Source: Mesorhizobium sp. NBSH29 (lineage in GTDB: Bacteria; Pseudomonadota; Alphaproteobacteria; Rhizobiales; Rhizobiaceae). Taken from it: a DNA stretch of 64,000 bases. The stretch spans positions 878,501-942,500 of the forward strand of contig NZ_CP045492.1 of NCBI RefSeq assembly GCF_015500055.1, given 5' to 3'. Shown here one piece after another: positions 20,183-29,299 of this stretch. Both the position numbers and the translations under genes were made by a program. The notes beneath the pieces were generated by a model. That model ran no database searches and had not been told where the DNA came from. It saw only the letters and a list, made by a program, of their open reading frames with translations. How positions within the stretch are numbered: the first letter of the stretch is position 1; each line of letters begins with the position of its first letter.

Positions 20183-20257
20183 GCGGGTGTAGCTCAGGGG
20201 TAGAGCACAACCTTGCCAAGGTTGGGGTCGAGCGTTCGAATCGCTTCACCCGCTCCA
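20183..20257 (+). tRNA. tRNA-Gly (anticodon GCC)
   Basis: A complete 75-nt cloverleaf. The acceptor stem GCGGGTG pairs with CACCCGC, followed by T and an encoded CCA. The D arm is AGCTCAGGGGTAGAGC. The anticodon arm CAACC-TTGCCAA-GGTTG gives GCC, and the T arm carries GTTCGAATC. The last 46 bp are repeated at 22071-22116, so this gene is the attachment site of an inserted element. Confidence 0.97.
20212..20257 (+). repeat. Left 46-bp direct repeat (att site in the tRNA)
   Basis: The segment from the anticodon loop to the CCA of tRNA-Gly is identical to 22071-22116 except for one base (T at 20223, A at 22082). A repeat covering the 3' half of a tRNA is the classic product of tyrosine-recombinase integration. 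Confidence 0.9.
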
Positions 20258-20282
20258 GTTTTCTAAATGAAATCAAGCATCG

Positions 20283-20309
20283 AAAAGCCGCGGGAAACCG
20301 CGGCTTTTT
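20283..20309 (+). terminator. Terminator after tRNA-Gly
   Basis: AAAAGCCGCGG pairs with CCGCGGCTTTT around a GAAA tetraloop, ending in TTTTT. It lies inside the island, so the inserted element brought a terminator to the tRNA. Confidence 0.88.
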
Positions 20310-20652
20310 CGCATTTAGGGGCCATTTTTCAGTTGAGAAAGCGTGAGGCTTGAAAGTGGCTCAAAAGATCAGGATTACACGCGGGTACCAGTTTACGGAT
20401 TCGACGAAGCGTGAAATCGCTATGTCGGCGGGGTGCACACCGCTCGAACTATCCGCCTGAGCAATAGGCATCCCTTTTCCAGAGGCGACCTCGTAGGCCA
20501 AACGTTGGGGCGAAGCGGCCATTCAGAACCGTTCTCATAAGGATTGGAAGAGGCTTTGTCGTGCGGTCGATTTTACACCGTCAGCCTGAGTCCTTGTGAA
20601 CTTTGCTATGTGACGCCTATGGTGCAATTTGCTTTGCAGCGCTTGTATCCGA

Positions 20653-20670
20653 TTAGTCGGCGCTGACTAA
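20653..20670 (+). promoter_or_regulatory. Operator-like dyad before the island hydrolase
   Basis: TTAGTC-GGCGCT-GACTAA is a perfect 6-bp inverted repeat centred about 27 bp before the hydrolase start. Its size resembles a TetR-family operator. No regulator gene is present in the island. Confidence 0.4.
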
Positions 20671-20688
20671 CTCGTTGAGGATGGTCCA

Positions 20689-21852
20689 ATGACTCTGAAA
20701 CTGAAAACTGCGTTCTGGGTTGCACTCAGTAGCCTAGCTGGCCTTTCAGTCACAGTTGGCGGCGTGGCGGCTCAATCTGGCTGCGAAACGGTCGACGGTC
20801 CGCGCTGTTACGAGAAGCTCCCTACGGGCATTGAAATGAGCTACTTGGAAGTCGGACCAAAGGAAGGACCTGCCGTCATTCTAATTCATGGCCTGACGGA
20901 CAACGTTCGATCCTGGTCAACTACGATGGCAAGTCTGCATGAGATCAATCCAGAGCTACACATCTTTGCTGTCGACCTTCGAGGCCATGGGAGGAGCAGC
21001 ATGCCGGACGCTGTGACATGCGCGCCCGCTCCAGAAAACTGCTTCCGTCCTGCCGATTTTGCACACGATATCGTCGCTTTCATGCAATCCAAGGGGATTG
21101 AAAAGGCGGAATTGGCAGGTCATTCACTGGGATCGTTCATCGTTCAGGAAGTCGCCCTTACTCATCCAGGGATGGTTGCCCACGCAATCCTTGATGCCAG
21201 CGCCGTTAGTGGGGTCGGCAACGTCGCCTTGGCGGACTATGTGCTCAAAGAGCCGATAGAGGGCTCTTGGCGGGCTGCGCTCGAAGCGAAAGGCAAGAGC
21301 TACCCTGTTGATTTCTACGAGCTAACCCCAGCGGATGCAGATGCCAAGGTTGGAGAGTGGCTCGCTGCAAACTGGGTGGTCGATTCGGCAGCTGACCCCG
21401 CCTTTCTCGTGCCCTATATTCCTGAGACTGCCAGCGTAAAGCTTGGGACGTGGATTGGGGCCACCAAAGCACTCCTATCCCAGGACAACACCGAGCGATT
21501 GAAGGAAATGTCGGTGCCCACAATGGTGATGTGGGGCTTGCAAGACAGCATCTTCGTGGCTTCCGACCAAGAGGCGATCAAGGGCTCCCTTGCGGTTGCT
21601 GCGAAGAAGTTTGGGCAGCCAATTTACTTCAAAGAGTACGGCTCGATTCCGTTGCCCGAATCGGGTTTTCAAGAGAGTGATATCGGCCACAATATTCAAT
21701 GGTCAGCATACGAAACGATCGCCAAGGACATCAACGCGTTCATCACAACCGACAAACCAACCAACGATCTTGTGCATAGCGACGCAGCACCAAACGTTCA
21801 AAATTTGATTGTGGTCCCAGACAAAGCTTTCGTGGAGATGATTGGGGAATAG
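20689..21852 (+). CDS. Secreted alpha/beta hydrolase (island cargo)
   Basis: A 387-residue product with a Sec-type signal (about residues 1-28, ending GGVAAQS) and an alpha/beta-hydrolase core. VILIHGLTDN holds the oxyanion-hole HG, GHSLGS holds nucleophile Ser146, GLQDSIF gives Asp286, and DIGHNIQW gives His334, so the triad is complete. Two Cys pairs (GCETVDGPRCYE and VTCAPAPENCFR) may form disulfides in the periplasm. The substrate (ester, lactone or epoxide) cannot be told. It is the only sizeable gene of the island; GAGG precedes the ATG. Confidence 0.85.
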   Translation: MTLKLKTAFWVALSSLAGLSVTVGGVAAQSGCETVDGPRCYEKLPTGIEMSYLEVGPKEGPAVILIHGLTDNVRSWSTTMASLHEINPELHIFAVDLRGHGRSSMPDAVTCAPAPENCFRPADFAHDIVAFMQSKGIEKAELAGHSLGSFIVQEVALTHPGMVAHAILDASAVSGVGNVALADYVLKEPIEGSWRAALEAKGKSYPVDFYELTPADADAKVGEWLAANWVVDSAADPAFLVPYIPETASVKLGTWIGATKALLSQDNTERLKEMSVPTMVMWGLQDSIFVASDQEAIKGSLAVAAKKFGQPIYFKEYGSIPLPESGFQESDIGHNIQWSAYETIAKDINAFITTDKPTNDLVHSDAAPNVQNLIVVPDKAFVEMIGE

Positions 21853-22241
21853 AGCTGCTCAGAAGGCACTAAGCTCCCATCCGCAACCAGCTAGGTGCGG
21901 TCACCGCGCGGTCAATCGCTCTGGGTATCGCGCAAGTTCGAACCGGTTCGTTCCAGTGCGTCGTGGTTCGATTTCTCTGAGATCTGCCTGCCCCGAGGAA
22001 CACGCACTCTGGTGCATTCGAGCGCACTCAGCGCCACTCAGATCATCTGAACCGACCGCGTAATTTCTCGCTTGCCAAGGTAGGGGTCGAGCGTTCGAAT
22101 CGCTTCACCCGCTCCAAATCTTCTTAGATTTGAAATGCATAGAGGCTAGGGAACCGGGCCCTTTTGCTGTCTGGGATTTGGGAGGCCTTTGGCGTCCGCG
22201 TTCCCTATCCCCAATCCAGTCAAACGTGCTATCTCCGCCGA
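21853..22241. other. Right end of the island and spacer before holA
   Basis: No gene is supported. The region contains the right att repeat (22071-22116). Immediately after it, AAATCT-TCTT-AGATTT (22116-22131) forms a small hairpin that may be what is left of the original tRNA terminator. Confidence 0.5.
22071..22116 (+). repeat. Right 46-bp direct repeat (displaced tRNA 3' half)
   Basis: A copy of bases 20212-20257 with one substitution. It lacks the 5' half of the tRNA and cannot make a functional molecule. It marks the right junction of the island. Confidence 0.9.
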
Positions 22242-23285
22242 ATGGCCCAGAAAAAAGCCCACGAGGTCGACGCATGGCTAGCGCGGCGTGACCTGCAGAC
22301 CCCCATCATGCTGTTTTACGGCCCCGACCGCGGGCTGGTGGCCGAGCGAGCGCGCGCTGTGGCAGCTGCAACCGGCCTTGCGGTCGACGATCCTTTTTCG
22401 GTGGTTCGTCTTGATGCGCAAGAACTTGAGCAAACTCCCGGCAGGCTGATCGACGAAGCCTCAACAGTGCCAATGTTTTCCAAGCGCCGGCTCATCTGGA
22501 TACGCAATGCGGGTGCGCACAAATCACTAGCCGCCGAGATTAAGGTTTTGGCGGAAAGGCCATCAAGCGATGCCATCATTATTGTTGAGGCTGGTGAGTT
22601 GAAAAAAGGAGCGCCGCTGCGCAGCAACGTCGAGGCGGCGGCCCACGCCATGGCGCTACCCTGCTATGCCGACGAAGCGCGCGGCCTGGATGGTATCATC
22701 GACGAAGAACTGTCTAAGGCCAATATGTCTATCGCGCTTGACGCACGCCATGCGCTGAAGGTCAGCCTCGGTGGAGACCGGTTAGCCTCGCGCGGCGAAA
22801 TAGAAAAACTGGTGCTCTATGCAGCCGGGCAGGGCCAAATCACATTGGATGATGTTGGCAAGATGACGGGGGACATCGCCGCGCTTTCACTGGATGCGGC
22901 GATAGACGCTGTTCTTGAGGGTAGTTCAGCTGACTTCGACGCTGCTTTTTCTCGCCTGGGAGCGAGCCAAGCGTCAAGCCAGCTGCTAGGTTGGGCGCTG
23001 CGCCAATTTCATGTGCTGGAACTGATGCGCGGGGCAATGGATGCGGATGGGCGCGGTGCAGCATCCGTCGTTGCCGCTGCACGGCCGCCTGTATTTTTCT
23101 CCCGACGCAGAACCGTAGAGAAGGCGCTTCAGCACTGGAGTGGCGCTGCCATCACACGCGCGCTTGGATCGCTACAAGCTGCCATCCTGCAAGTACGTCG
23201 TCGCGCCGACCTTGCTGAACCCATCGCGCGGCAGGCGCTTCTGGCGCTCACCGTTGAAAGTGCGCGTCAGCAGCGCCGTCACTAA
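22242..23285 (+). CDS. holA: DNA polymerase III subunit delta
   Basis: Delta is the clamp-loader subunit that opens the beta clamp. The 347-residue product has the family start KKAHEVDAWLARRD followed by IMLFYGPDRGLVAERA, and a C-terminal domain with SSQLLGWALRQFHVLELMRG. ATG 22242 (MAQKKAHE) is chosen by similarity; the frame continues upstream toward the island without matching the family. In many Rhizobiales leuS and lptE come before holA; here the tRNA-Gly island does. Parts of the parAB region follow on the other strand. Confidence 0.93.
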   Translation: MAQKKAHEVDAWLARRDLQTPIMLFYGPDRGLVAERARAVAAATGLAVDDPFSVVRLDAQELEQTPGRLIDEASTVPMFSKRRLIWIRNAGAHKSLAAEIKVLAERPSSDAIIIVEAGELKKGAPLRSNVEAAAHAMALPCYADEARGLDGIIDEELSKANMSIALDARHALKVSLGGDRLASRGEIEKLVLYAAGQGQITLDDVGKMTGDIAALSLDAAIDAVLEGSSADFDAAFSRLGASQASSQLLGWALRQFHVLELMRGAMDADGRGAASVVAAARPPVFFSRRRTVEKALQHWSGAAITRALGSLQAAILQVRRRADLAEPIARQALLALTVESARQQRRH

Positions 23286-23301
23286 AAACAATTAGCCGGC
23301 T

Positions 23302-24183
23302 TTATGAGCTTTTAAGACGCCTGCATAGCTCATCTAACTGCTCGAGAGAGCGATAAGAAATTTTGACATCTCCACCCCGATCCCGATGGCTGATTGTCAC
23401 CTTCATTCCCGTTACGTTAGACAGAAGGCCCTCCAGCGCCACGGTGTCCGGGTCCTTGTCGGTTCCGTTGGATGAACGTTGCGGCCGCTCTTGTGCAGAT
23501 GCAGCAAGAGGAGCCAGCGCCTCAGCCTGCCGAACCGAAAGCCCTTCCTCAACAATGCGCTTGGCTAGAGCGGCAGGTTCAGCAGCTGTGACCAGCGCCC
23601 GCGCGTGCCCGGCAGACAGCGAGCCATCTACAAGCAAATCTCGAATGACGTCGGGTAGCTTTAACAGCCGCAGCGTATTTGCGACATGGCTTCGACTCTT
23701 GCCAATGACTTGGCCGAGATCCGCCTGCGTATAATGATGTTCGTCCATCAATTGCTGGTAGCCCTGCGCCTCTTCGACCGGATTGAGATCGGCGCGCTGA
23801 ACGTTCTCGATGATCGCAAGTTCGAGTGCGACGCGGTCATCAACGTCTCGAATAATCACCGGCAGGGTCATCAAACCGGCGCGTTGCGCCGCGCGCCACC
23901 GCCTCTCGCCCGCAATGATTTCGTAATGCCCTGTTGTCTGCGCCGAAGGGCGAACTACCACCGGCTGTACGATGCCATGCTCCCGAATCGATTGCGCCAG
24001 ATCCGTCAGATCAGCCTCCGCAAAGCTCCGTCGCGGGTTTTTCGGATTCGGCTTGACGAATTCGATCGGCACCTGGCCATCAGGGCTGGCATGCTGACGT
24101 GCGGGCTCCGCCGGCCGGTCCATTTCACCAATTAACGCCGCAAGTCCGCGTCCGAGGCGCTTCTTCGAGATATCTTCACTCAT
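23302..24183 (-). CDS. parB: Chromosome partitioning protein ParB
   Basis: A 293-residue parS-binding CTPase that spreads from parS and works with ParA to move the origin. The N terminus KKRLGRGLAALIGE is the ParA-contact region. PRRSFAEADLTDLAQSIREHGIVQP and GERRWRAAQRAG form the CTP-binding core with the Arg patch, the helix-turn-helix region includes YTQADLGQVIGKSRSHVANTLRLL, and a C-terminal dimer domain ends LDELCRRL. It follows parA in one operon, and several parS sites lie within 8 kb. Confidence 0.96.
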   Translation of the reverse strand: MSEDISKKRLGRGLAALIGEMDRPAEPARQHASPDGQVPIEFVKPNPKNPRRSFAEADLTDLAQSIREHGIVQPVVVRPSAQTTGHYEIIAGERRWRAAQRAGLMTLPVIIRDVDDRVALELAIIENVQRADLNPVEEAQGYQQLMDEHHYTQADLGQVIGKSRSHVANTLRLLKLPDVIRDLLVDGSLSAGHARALVTAAEPAALAKRIVEEGLSVRQAEALAPLAASAQERPQRSSNGTDKDPDTVALEGLLSNVTGMKVTISHRDRGGDVKISYRSLEQLDELCRRLKSS

Positions 24184-24218
24184 TTTCAGCCCAAATCATT
24201 ACGGTATCGAATCAAGTT

Positions 24219-25016
24219 TTAAGCGGCTTGCAGCCGCCGTTCGCGGCGAATGACTTCAGATGCAAGCTGGAGGTAGGCCTGACTCCCTGCACAAGCCAGA
24301 TCATACAAAATTGCGGGCTTTCCATATGACGGCGCTTCTGAAACGCGGACATTACGTGGGATGACAGTCTCGTACACTTTGTCACCCATATGCGCGCGTA
24401 CATCCTGAACCACTTGATTTGCGAGATTATTGCGTTTGTCGAACATCGTCAAAACTATACCTTGAATGATAAGGTTTGGATTGATGGTCCGGCGCACCTG
24501 CTCTACCGTTTCCAACAACTGGCTCAATCCTTCCAGCGCGAAAAATTCACACTGCAGTGGAACGAGAACAGAATCAGCTGCAGCCATTGAGTTTAGGGTC
24601 AGCAGATTGAGCGAAGGTGGGCAGTCAATAAGAACGTAGGAAAATCCGGTTTCGCTCTCAGAGTTCTTTGCCAAGGCATTGCGCAACCTGAGCACTCGAT
24701 CCGGCGCGGCCGAAATTTCCATTTCAATACCGAGCAGGTCGAGGGTAGATGGCACAATAGACAGGCCTGGCACGGCAGTGGGGACTGCAGCGTCAGAAAT
24801 GCCGAGCTGTCCGGTCAACACATCGTAGGATGATACCTTACGATCCTGCCTGTCTATGCCCAATCCGGTGCTGGCATTGCCCTGCGGGTCAAGATCGACG
24901 ATCAAAACGCGCTCACCAATCGCAGCGAGCGCAGTTGCGAGGTTAATTGCTGTTGTTGTCTTTCCGACGCCGCCCTTTTGGTTGGCTACTGTTATGATCC
25001 GTGGGCTTTGCTTCAT
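24219..25016 (-). CDS. parA: Chromosome partitioning ATPase ParA
   Basis: A 265-residue Walker-type ATPase that binds nonspecific DNA and is stimulated by ParB. The deviant Walker A KGGVGKTTTAINLA starts near residue 14. DLDPQGNAS and DCPPSLNLLTLN (Walker B region) follow, and ERVLIVDLD lies between. It sits between rsmG (29 bp upstream) and parB (35 bp downstream), the standard chromosomal order. Confidence 0.97.
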   Translation of the reverse strand: MKQSPRIITVANQKGGVGKTTTAINLATALAAIGERVLIVDLDPQGNASTGLGIDRQDRKVSSYDVLTGQLGISDAAVPTAVPGLSIVPSTLDLLGIEMEISAAPDRVLRLRNALAKNSESETGFSYVLIDCPPSLNLLTLNSMAAADSVLVPLQCEFFALEGLSQLLETVEQVRRTINPNLIIQGIVLTMFDKRNNLANQVVQDVRAHMGDKVYETVIPRNVRVSEAPSYGKPAILYDLACAGSQAYLQLASEVIRRERRLQAA

Positions 25017-25045
25017 ATCTGCCTGCTAGCGCAGTTGCGCTTGAA

Positions 25046-25687
25046 TTACGGCCCGTAACGGGGCTTTAATCTGGATATTTCCAGAATAGCGCCGTCGGGG
25101 TCAACGATACTGACATGTTCTACCAGATGGAATTCCCACCGGTGAATGCTTTCTTCAATTTCTGAACGATAATCCCGGCCTTTGTGAAAAAGAGCCTTTG
25201 CTTCGCCCTGCAGCCAAGGTTCTGCCAGCGCGAGAAGCGGTGAGAGTGGTGCTAGCGCCCGCGCGGTGACTATCTGTGGTGCAGTGACGACGCTGTGACT
25301 CTCCTCTATCCGGCGAGCGTGCACGCGCGCTGGCGCCCTGAGTTCACCAAGGACACTCTGCAGGAATGCAGCCTTTTTGCGGTTGCTCTCTACCAGATCG
25401 ATGTGGGCACCTGGCCTATCGGCAAGCAGAACCGCAAGCACAGCGCCTGGAAAACCACCACCTGATCCCAGATCCACCCAACTGAGGGCTTCAGGCGCGA
25501 GGCTGAGCAATTGAGCGCTGTCCAGAATATGGCGCGACCACAGATGGGGTATTGTGGACGACGACACCAGATTTACGCGCTTGGCCCAGTGCAAAAAACG
25601 CGTCTCAAATACCAATAACTTTTCAAATGTTTCACGTGAAACCGGACCAGCGGCCGCCGTCAATCTCTCGAAGTTCAGTTCACTCAC
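25046..25687 (-). CDS. rsmG: 16S rRNA (guanine527-N7)-methyltransferase
   Basis: RsmG (GidB) methylates G527 of 16S rRNA with SAM; loss gives low-level streptomycin resistance in other species. The 213-residue product has [21 protein letters not shown] and the SAM motif [17 protein letters not shown] parS site is embedded in codons 15-20, where it encodes VSRET. The start overlaps the mnmG stop by 4 nt. Confidence 0.95.
   Translation of the reverse strand: MSELNFERLTAAAGPVSRETFEKLLVFETRFLHWAKRVNLVSSSTIPHLWSRHILDSAQLLSLAPEALSWVDLGSGGGFPGAVLAVLLADRPGAHIDLVESNRKKAAFLQSVLGELRAPARVHARRIEESHSVVTAPQIVTARALAPLSPLLALAEPWLQGEAKALFHKGRDYRSEIEESIHRWEFHLVEHVSIVDPDGAILEISRLKPRYGP
25628..25643. promoter_or_regulatory. 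parS site inside rsmG
   Basis: TGTTTCACGTGAAACC matches the 16-bp parS palindrome (TGTTTCACGTGAAACA) at 15 of 16 positions. It lies less than 1 kb from parA. Confidence 0.9.
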
Positions 25688-27552
25688 GCCGCACCGCGCT
25701 GTTGGCTCGTTTCAAAATGGCGAACGCGCGCCACAATCAACGCCAGCGCGGCTGGCGTCATGCCTTCAATGCGTTGCGCATCAGCGATCGAACGTGGCAC
25801 CTGCAGGCGCAGCTTCTGTTTGATTTCATTGGATAGACCCGGGACGTCCGCGAAATTAATATTCTTAGGGATCAGTCTAGCCTCTTCACGGCGCATCTGC
25901 GCAACGTCGTTGCCCTGCCTTTCTAAATAAACAGCATAGCGGGCATCTGTTTCCAACGCTTCTCTCGTCTTTTTGTCAAACTGGTTGAGGATAGGCCAGA
26001 GCTCAGATAGGCGACTGACATCGATATCTGGATAAGACAATAGATCAAAAGCCGTTCGGCGCGCCCCATCCTTTCGAACGTCAATCCCCGCCCTAGCAGC
26101 CTGATCCGGGGTCGCCGACAATTTATTCACAATCTCGCGCGCCGCTTTTAATGCAGCAGAAGCGTCTTCAAATCGACGCGTTCGCTCCAATGAAGCTATT
26201 CCAAGCGACATTGCCAGAGGCGTTAGCCGCGCATCAGCATTGTCCGCGCGCAGCGATAGCCTGAACTCGGCGCGCGAGGTAAACATACGGTAGGGTTCAC
26301 TCACCCCCCGCGTCACAAGATCATCCACCATCACGCCGATATACGCTTCGCTGCGGCCAATCACGATTCCGTCATTCCCTCCCGCACGCCGCGCCGCATT
26401 AATCCCTGCAACTATACCCTGTGCGGCCGCTTCCTCATACCCGGTCGTTCCATTGATTTGGCCAGCTAGAAACAAACCGGATACTTTTCGAGTTTCCAAT
26501 GTTGCAAACAGTTCGCGCGGATCAACGTAATCATATTCGATCGCATAGCCTGGTTGCAGCATTGTAGCGCGTTCCAGACCGGGGATCGTTTTCAGCAATG
26601 CAATCTGCACGTCCTCAGGCAATGACGTTGAAATGCCATTTGGATAAACGGTGTCATCGTCCAATCCCTCTGGCTCGAGGAAAATCTGATGGCCCTCCCG
26701 GTCCCCGAACTTAACGATCTTATCTTCAATTGAGGGGCAGTAGCGTGGCCCAACTCCGTCAATCGATCCCGAATACATTGCGGAGCGACCTAGATTTTCG
26801 CGGATTAAGCAGTGCGTGGCAGGTGTTGTCCGCGTAATCCCACACTCTATCTGCTGGTTTTTGATCATATCTGTCATGGCAGAGAATGGAATGGGCTCGT
26901 CATCAGCAGCCTGCATTTCGAGCGAGCTCCATTCGATTGTCAGCCCGTCTAGTCTCGGAGGTGTGCCAGTCTTGAGACGCGCGAGCGTGAACCCAATTCT
27001 GCGCATCGCATGCGAAAGATCGATGGAGGCCTTCTCATTTAGCCGCCCCGCCTGGATCTTCCGTTCTCCAATATGGATGAGTCCACCCAAAAACGTCCCC
27101 GTCGTGAGGACAATGGTACGGCACCGAATCGATGTTCCGTCTTGTAACGTTAACCCGACAACAGAGCCTCCTACTATTATGAAGTCAACAGCCTCACCTT
27201 CGACAATGGTGAGACCAGCTTGGTCCAAGATCGCTTGATACATCGCGCGCCTGTAAAGCTTCCGGTCAGCTTGTGTCCTTGGACCTCGAACGGCTGGTCC
27301 TTTCCGGCGGTTCAACATCCGAAATTGAATTCCGGCAGCATCTGCTACCCGTCCCATCAATCCGTCCATAGCGTCGATCTCACGCACCAAGTGGCCCTTT
27401 CCGAGACCACCGATTGCTGGATTGCATGACATTGTACCAATTGTTTCATGGCTAAGGGTTAGGAGCGCCGTCCTCGCACCGGCGCGTCCTGCAGCTGCCG
27501 CAGCCTCACAGCCGGCGTGACCCCCACCTATTACCACAACATCAAAGTCCAT
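25684..27552 (-). CDS. mnmG: tRNA uridine-5-carboxymethylaminomethyl(34) synthesis enzyme MnmG
   Basis: MnmG (GidA) is the FAD-binding half of the MnmEG complex that modifies the wobble uridine of several tRNAs. The 622 residues begin [20 protein letters not shown] (FAD fold), then [39 protein letters not shown] is near the middle. A C-terminal helical domain (about 550-622) contacts MnmE. Its partner mnmE is the next gene upstream, separated by an intergenic space with two parS sites. Confidence 0.97.
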   Translation of the reverse strand: MDFDVVVIGGGHAGCEAAAAAGRAGARTALLTLSHETIGTMSCNPAIGGLGKGHLVREIDAMDGLMGRVADAAGIQFRMLNRRKGPAVRGPRTQADRKLYRRAMYQAILDQAGLTIVEGEAVDFIIVGGSVVGLTLQDGTSIRCRTIVLTTGTFLGGLIHIGERKIQAGRLNEKASIDLSHAMRRIGFTLARLKTGTPPRLDGLTIEWSSLEMQAADDEPIPFSAMTDMIKNQQIECGITRTTPATHCLIRENLGRSAMYSGSIDGVGPRYCPSIEDKIVKFGDREGHQIFLEPEGLDDDTVYPNGISTSLPEDVQIALLKTIPGLERATMLQPGYAIEYDYVDPRELFATLETRKVSGLFLAGQINGTTGYEEAAAQGIVAGINAARRAGGNDGIVIGRSEAYIGVMVDDLVTRGVSEPYRMFTSRAEFRLSLRADNADARLTPLAMSLGIASLERTRRFEDASAALKAAREIVNKLSATPDQAARAGIDVRKDGARRTAFDLLSYPDIDVSRLSELWPILNQFDKKTREALETDARYAVYLERQGNDVAQMRREEARLIPKNINFADVPGLSNEIKQKLRLQVPRSIADAQRIEGMTPAALALIVARVRHFETSQQRGAA

Positions 27553-27621
27553 AATTAGTCGTCCCGTTGAAAGCGGCGAAAAATTGCGAATATGCTCTTA
27601 TCGTAAGAGCCGAGCGCCTCG

Positions 27622-27637
27622 GGTTTCACGTGAAACA
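27622..27637. promoter_or_regulatory. parS site between mnmE and mnmG (first)
   Basis: GGTTTCACGTGAAACA matches the parS consensus at 15 of 16 positions. It lies in the spacer between the two genes. Confidence 0.9.
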
Positions 27638-27650
27638 CCCATGGTTCGGA

Positions 27651-27666
27651 TGTTTCACGTGAATCA
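27651..27666. promoter_or_regulatory. parS site at the end of mnmE (second)
   Basis: TGTTTCACGTGAATCA matches parS at 15 of 16 positions and includes the mnmE stop codon. It is 13 bp from the preceding site, a close pair. Confidence 0.88.
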
Positions 27667-28989
27667 TTTTCCCACACAAAACGATGAGAAGATTGCATCC
27701 AACAGGTCTTCAACATCAATGGAACCAACAATCCGCCCCAATGACAAGCTCGCACCTCGAAGGTCCTCCGCACGCAACTCTAAGGGGATATCGCCCGATG
27801 AGTATGAATCTTCAAGAAGTGAAGCGGTAATGCTCAGCAGCTCAACATGCCTCATTCGCGATGGCAAGATATCGCCTAAGGCCCCGATGGCCGAAACTGC
27901 TCGCACTTCAATCTCGGCCAGAAGCTTTTCAATTCCGTGACCACTTATCGAAGAAACGTTAAAGTCGACGCTATCCAGTTTGTGTGTGCCAACATCAGAT
28001 TTCGAACCCACCACGATCCCTGGGGCTGTGTCGTATAATATCGGCGCGTCAACCACGTCAAGATTTCGGAGTTCGATCACAAGGTCTGCCGCCACGGCAG
28101 CGGCGCGCGCGCGTTCAATGCCGATCTGTTCCACCCTGTTGGTCGCGTCACGTATACCTGCGGTATCAACAAGTGTTACTTTAACGCCGGATAGATCAAG
28201 CGAAACCTCAACAAGGTCACGTGTTGTGCCGGCTTCCTCCGATACAATCGCAACATCGCGACGTGCCAGCGCATTGAGGAGGCTGGATTTGCCGGCATTG
28301 GGGGCTCCTACGATGACTACTTTGAATCCCTCACGCACAATTTCTGCTCGCCGATAGCCAGCAATGTGGTGCCTGATCTCTACAGCCAACGCCTCTATAT
28401 CCGCGAAGGCGGAACCCGATATTGAGCCAGGGACGTCTTCCTGGTCAGAAAAGTCCAATTCGGCCTCAATCAGAGCGCGAGCTGCTATGACTCTTGACCT
28501 CCAACCTTCATAAAGCGTCTTCTGAGCTCCTGATGCATTTGATATTGCAAATCGCCTTTGAGCCTCGGTGTCCGCATCCACAAGATCGGCCAAACCCTCA
28601 GACGCAGTAAGGTCAACCTTCCCGTTCAGAAATGCGCGCCGCGTGAACTCGCCCGCCTCTGCCTGCCTGAAACCAACTATATTTCCGAGCGCCGCGAGGC
28701 AGGCAGCAACGACAGCTCGACCTCCATGGACATGAATTTCAGCGCAGTCCTCACCGGTAAAGCTGAAAGGACCACGAAAAAACACTGCAAGGCCGCGGTC
28801 GATTGGCAAACCAGCCGTGTCAGATATCAAGGCCACCTTCATCTTGCGGGGTTCAGGCACTCCTCCGATCAAGGCAACCATGGCATCGCGGGTATGAGAA
28901 CCTGAAAGTCGGATAACAGCAACCCCTGAGGGGAGCCGTCCACTCGACAGGGCGAAGATTGAGTCACTGAATATGGTCTGTTCTGGCAT
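27664..28989 (-). CDS. mnmE: tRNA modification GTPase MnmE
   Basis: MnmE (TrmE) is the GTPase partner of MnmG. The 441-residue product has an N-terminal folate-binding domain (DSIFALSSGRLPSGVAVIRLSG, then FTGEDCAEIHVHGG), a central G domain with P-loop GAPNAGKSSLLN (about 229-240) and DTAGIRD, and the C-terminal signature ending CVGK, which supplies the formyl-tetrahydrofolate site cysteine. The stop codon lies within a parS site. Confidence 0.96.
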   Translation of the reverse strand: MPEQTIFSDSIFALSSGRLPSGVAVIRLSGSHTRDAMVALIGGVPEPRKMKVALISDTAGLPIDRGLAVFFRGPFSFTGEDCAEIHVHGGRAVVAACLAALGNIVGFRQAEAGEFTRRAFLNGKVDLTASEGLADLVDADTEAQRRFAISNASGAQKTLYEGWRSRVIAARALIEAELDFSDQEDVPGSISGSAFADIEALAVEIRHHIAGYRRAEIVREGFKVVIVGAPNAGKSSLLNALARRDVAIVSEEAGTTRDLVEVSLDLSGVKVTLVDTAGIRDATNRVEQIGIERARAAAVAADLVIELRNLDVVDAPILYDTAPGIVVGSKSDVGTHKLDSVDFNVSSISGHGIEKLLAEIEVRAVSAIGALGDILPSRMRHVELLSITASLLEDSYSSGDIPLELRAEDLRGASLSLGRIVGSIDVEDLLDAIFSSFCVGK

Positions 28990-29299
28990 GGCACTATCGA
29001 TCTAATTGGGGCGATACGAATTCAGTCGCGCTATCACGACGCACAAACCCAAGCAGCTTCGGCAGACGTTTTCGACGGCTCGGCCAAAAAACTTGGACCC
29101 AGCGTCGTCATGCAAGCACAATCACCTATAATAATACAATTGTACCGGAGGCGAATCGATAAGCGAGATAGTATCGCATCCAATGTGCGCGCCGAATGCG
29201 TCGTCGAACCGCTAATATAAACTGCAGTTCACCAGAACTTTCCATATCTATCAGTTATATCCGGCGCGATATAGAAACGCGCCAGACAAGGACAGAAGA
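28990..29299. other. Intergenic region between rho and mnmE
   Basis: This 310-bp spacer is locally A+T-rich (around 29125-29155 and 29210-29265). It should hold the mnmE promoter and the end of the rho transcript. No gene, clear hairpin terminator or RNA gene is seen. Confidence 0.45.

Larger units (their letters stand above)
20258..20688. other. Gene-free left part of the island
   Basis: The stretch holds the tRNA terminator (20283-20309) and an operator-like dyad (20653-20670). A 34-codon frame from GTG 20356 to the stop at 20458-20460 has no recognisable relatives and no clear ribosome site. Nothing here resembles a transposase or integrase fragment. Confidence 0.5.
20258..22116. mobile_element. 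Remnant genomic island in tRNA-Gly
   Basis: About 1.86 kb lie between the intact tRNA and the displaced copy of its 3' half. The only substantial gene is a secreted alpha/beta hydrolase. No integrase, excisionase or transposase is recognisable, so the element is either a deletion remnant or moved with help from another element. By eye its base composition is less G+C-rich than the flanks. The single mismatch between the repeats suggests the insertion is not very recent. Confidence 0.8.

Noticed and set aside
20356-20460. A 34-codon GTG frame in the left part of the island
   Set aside because: It has no ribosome site, no recognisable similarity and a length expected by chance. It is noted only as content of the gap.
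21935-21955. GTTC-N6-GTTC repeat resembling an SOS box
   Set aside because: The alphaproteobacterial LexA site needs a 7-bp spacer, and no gene start lies nearby.
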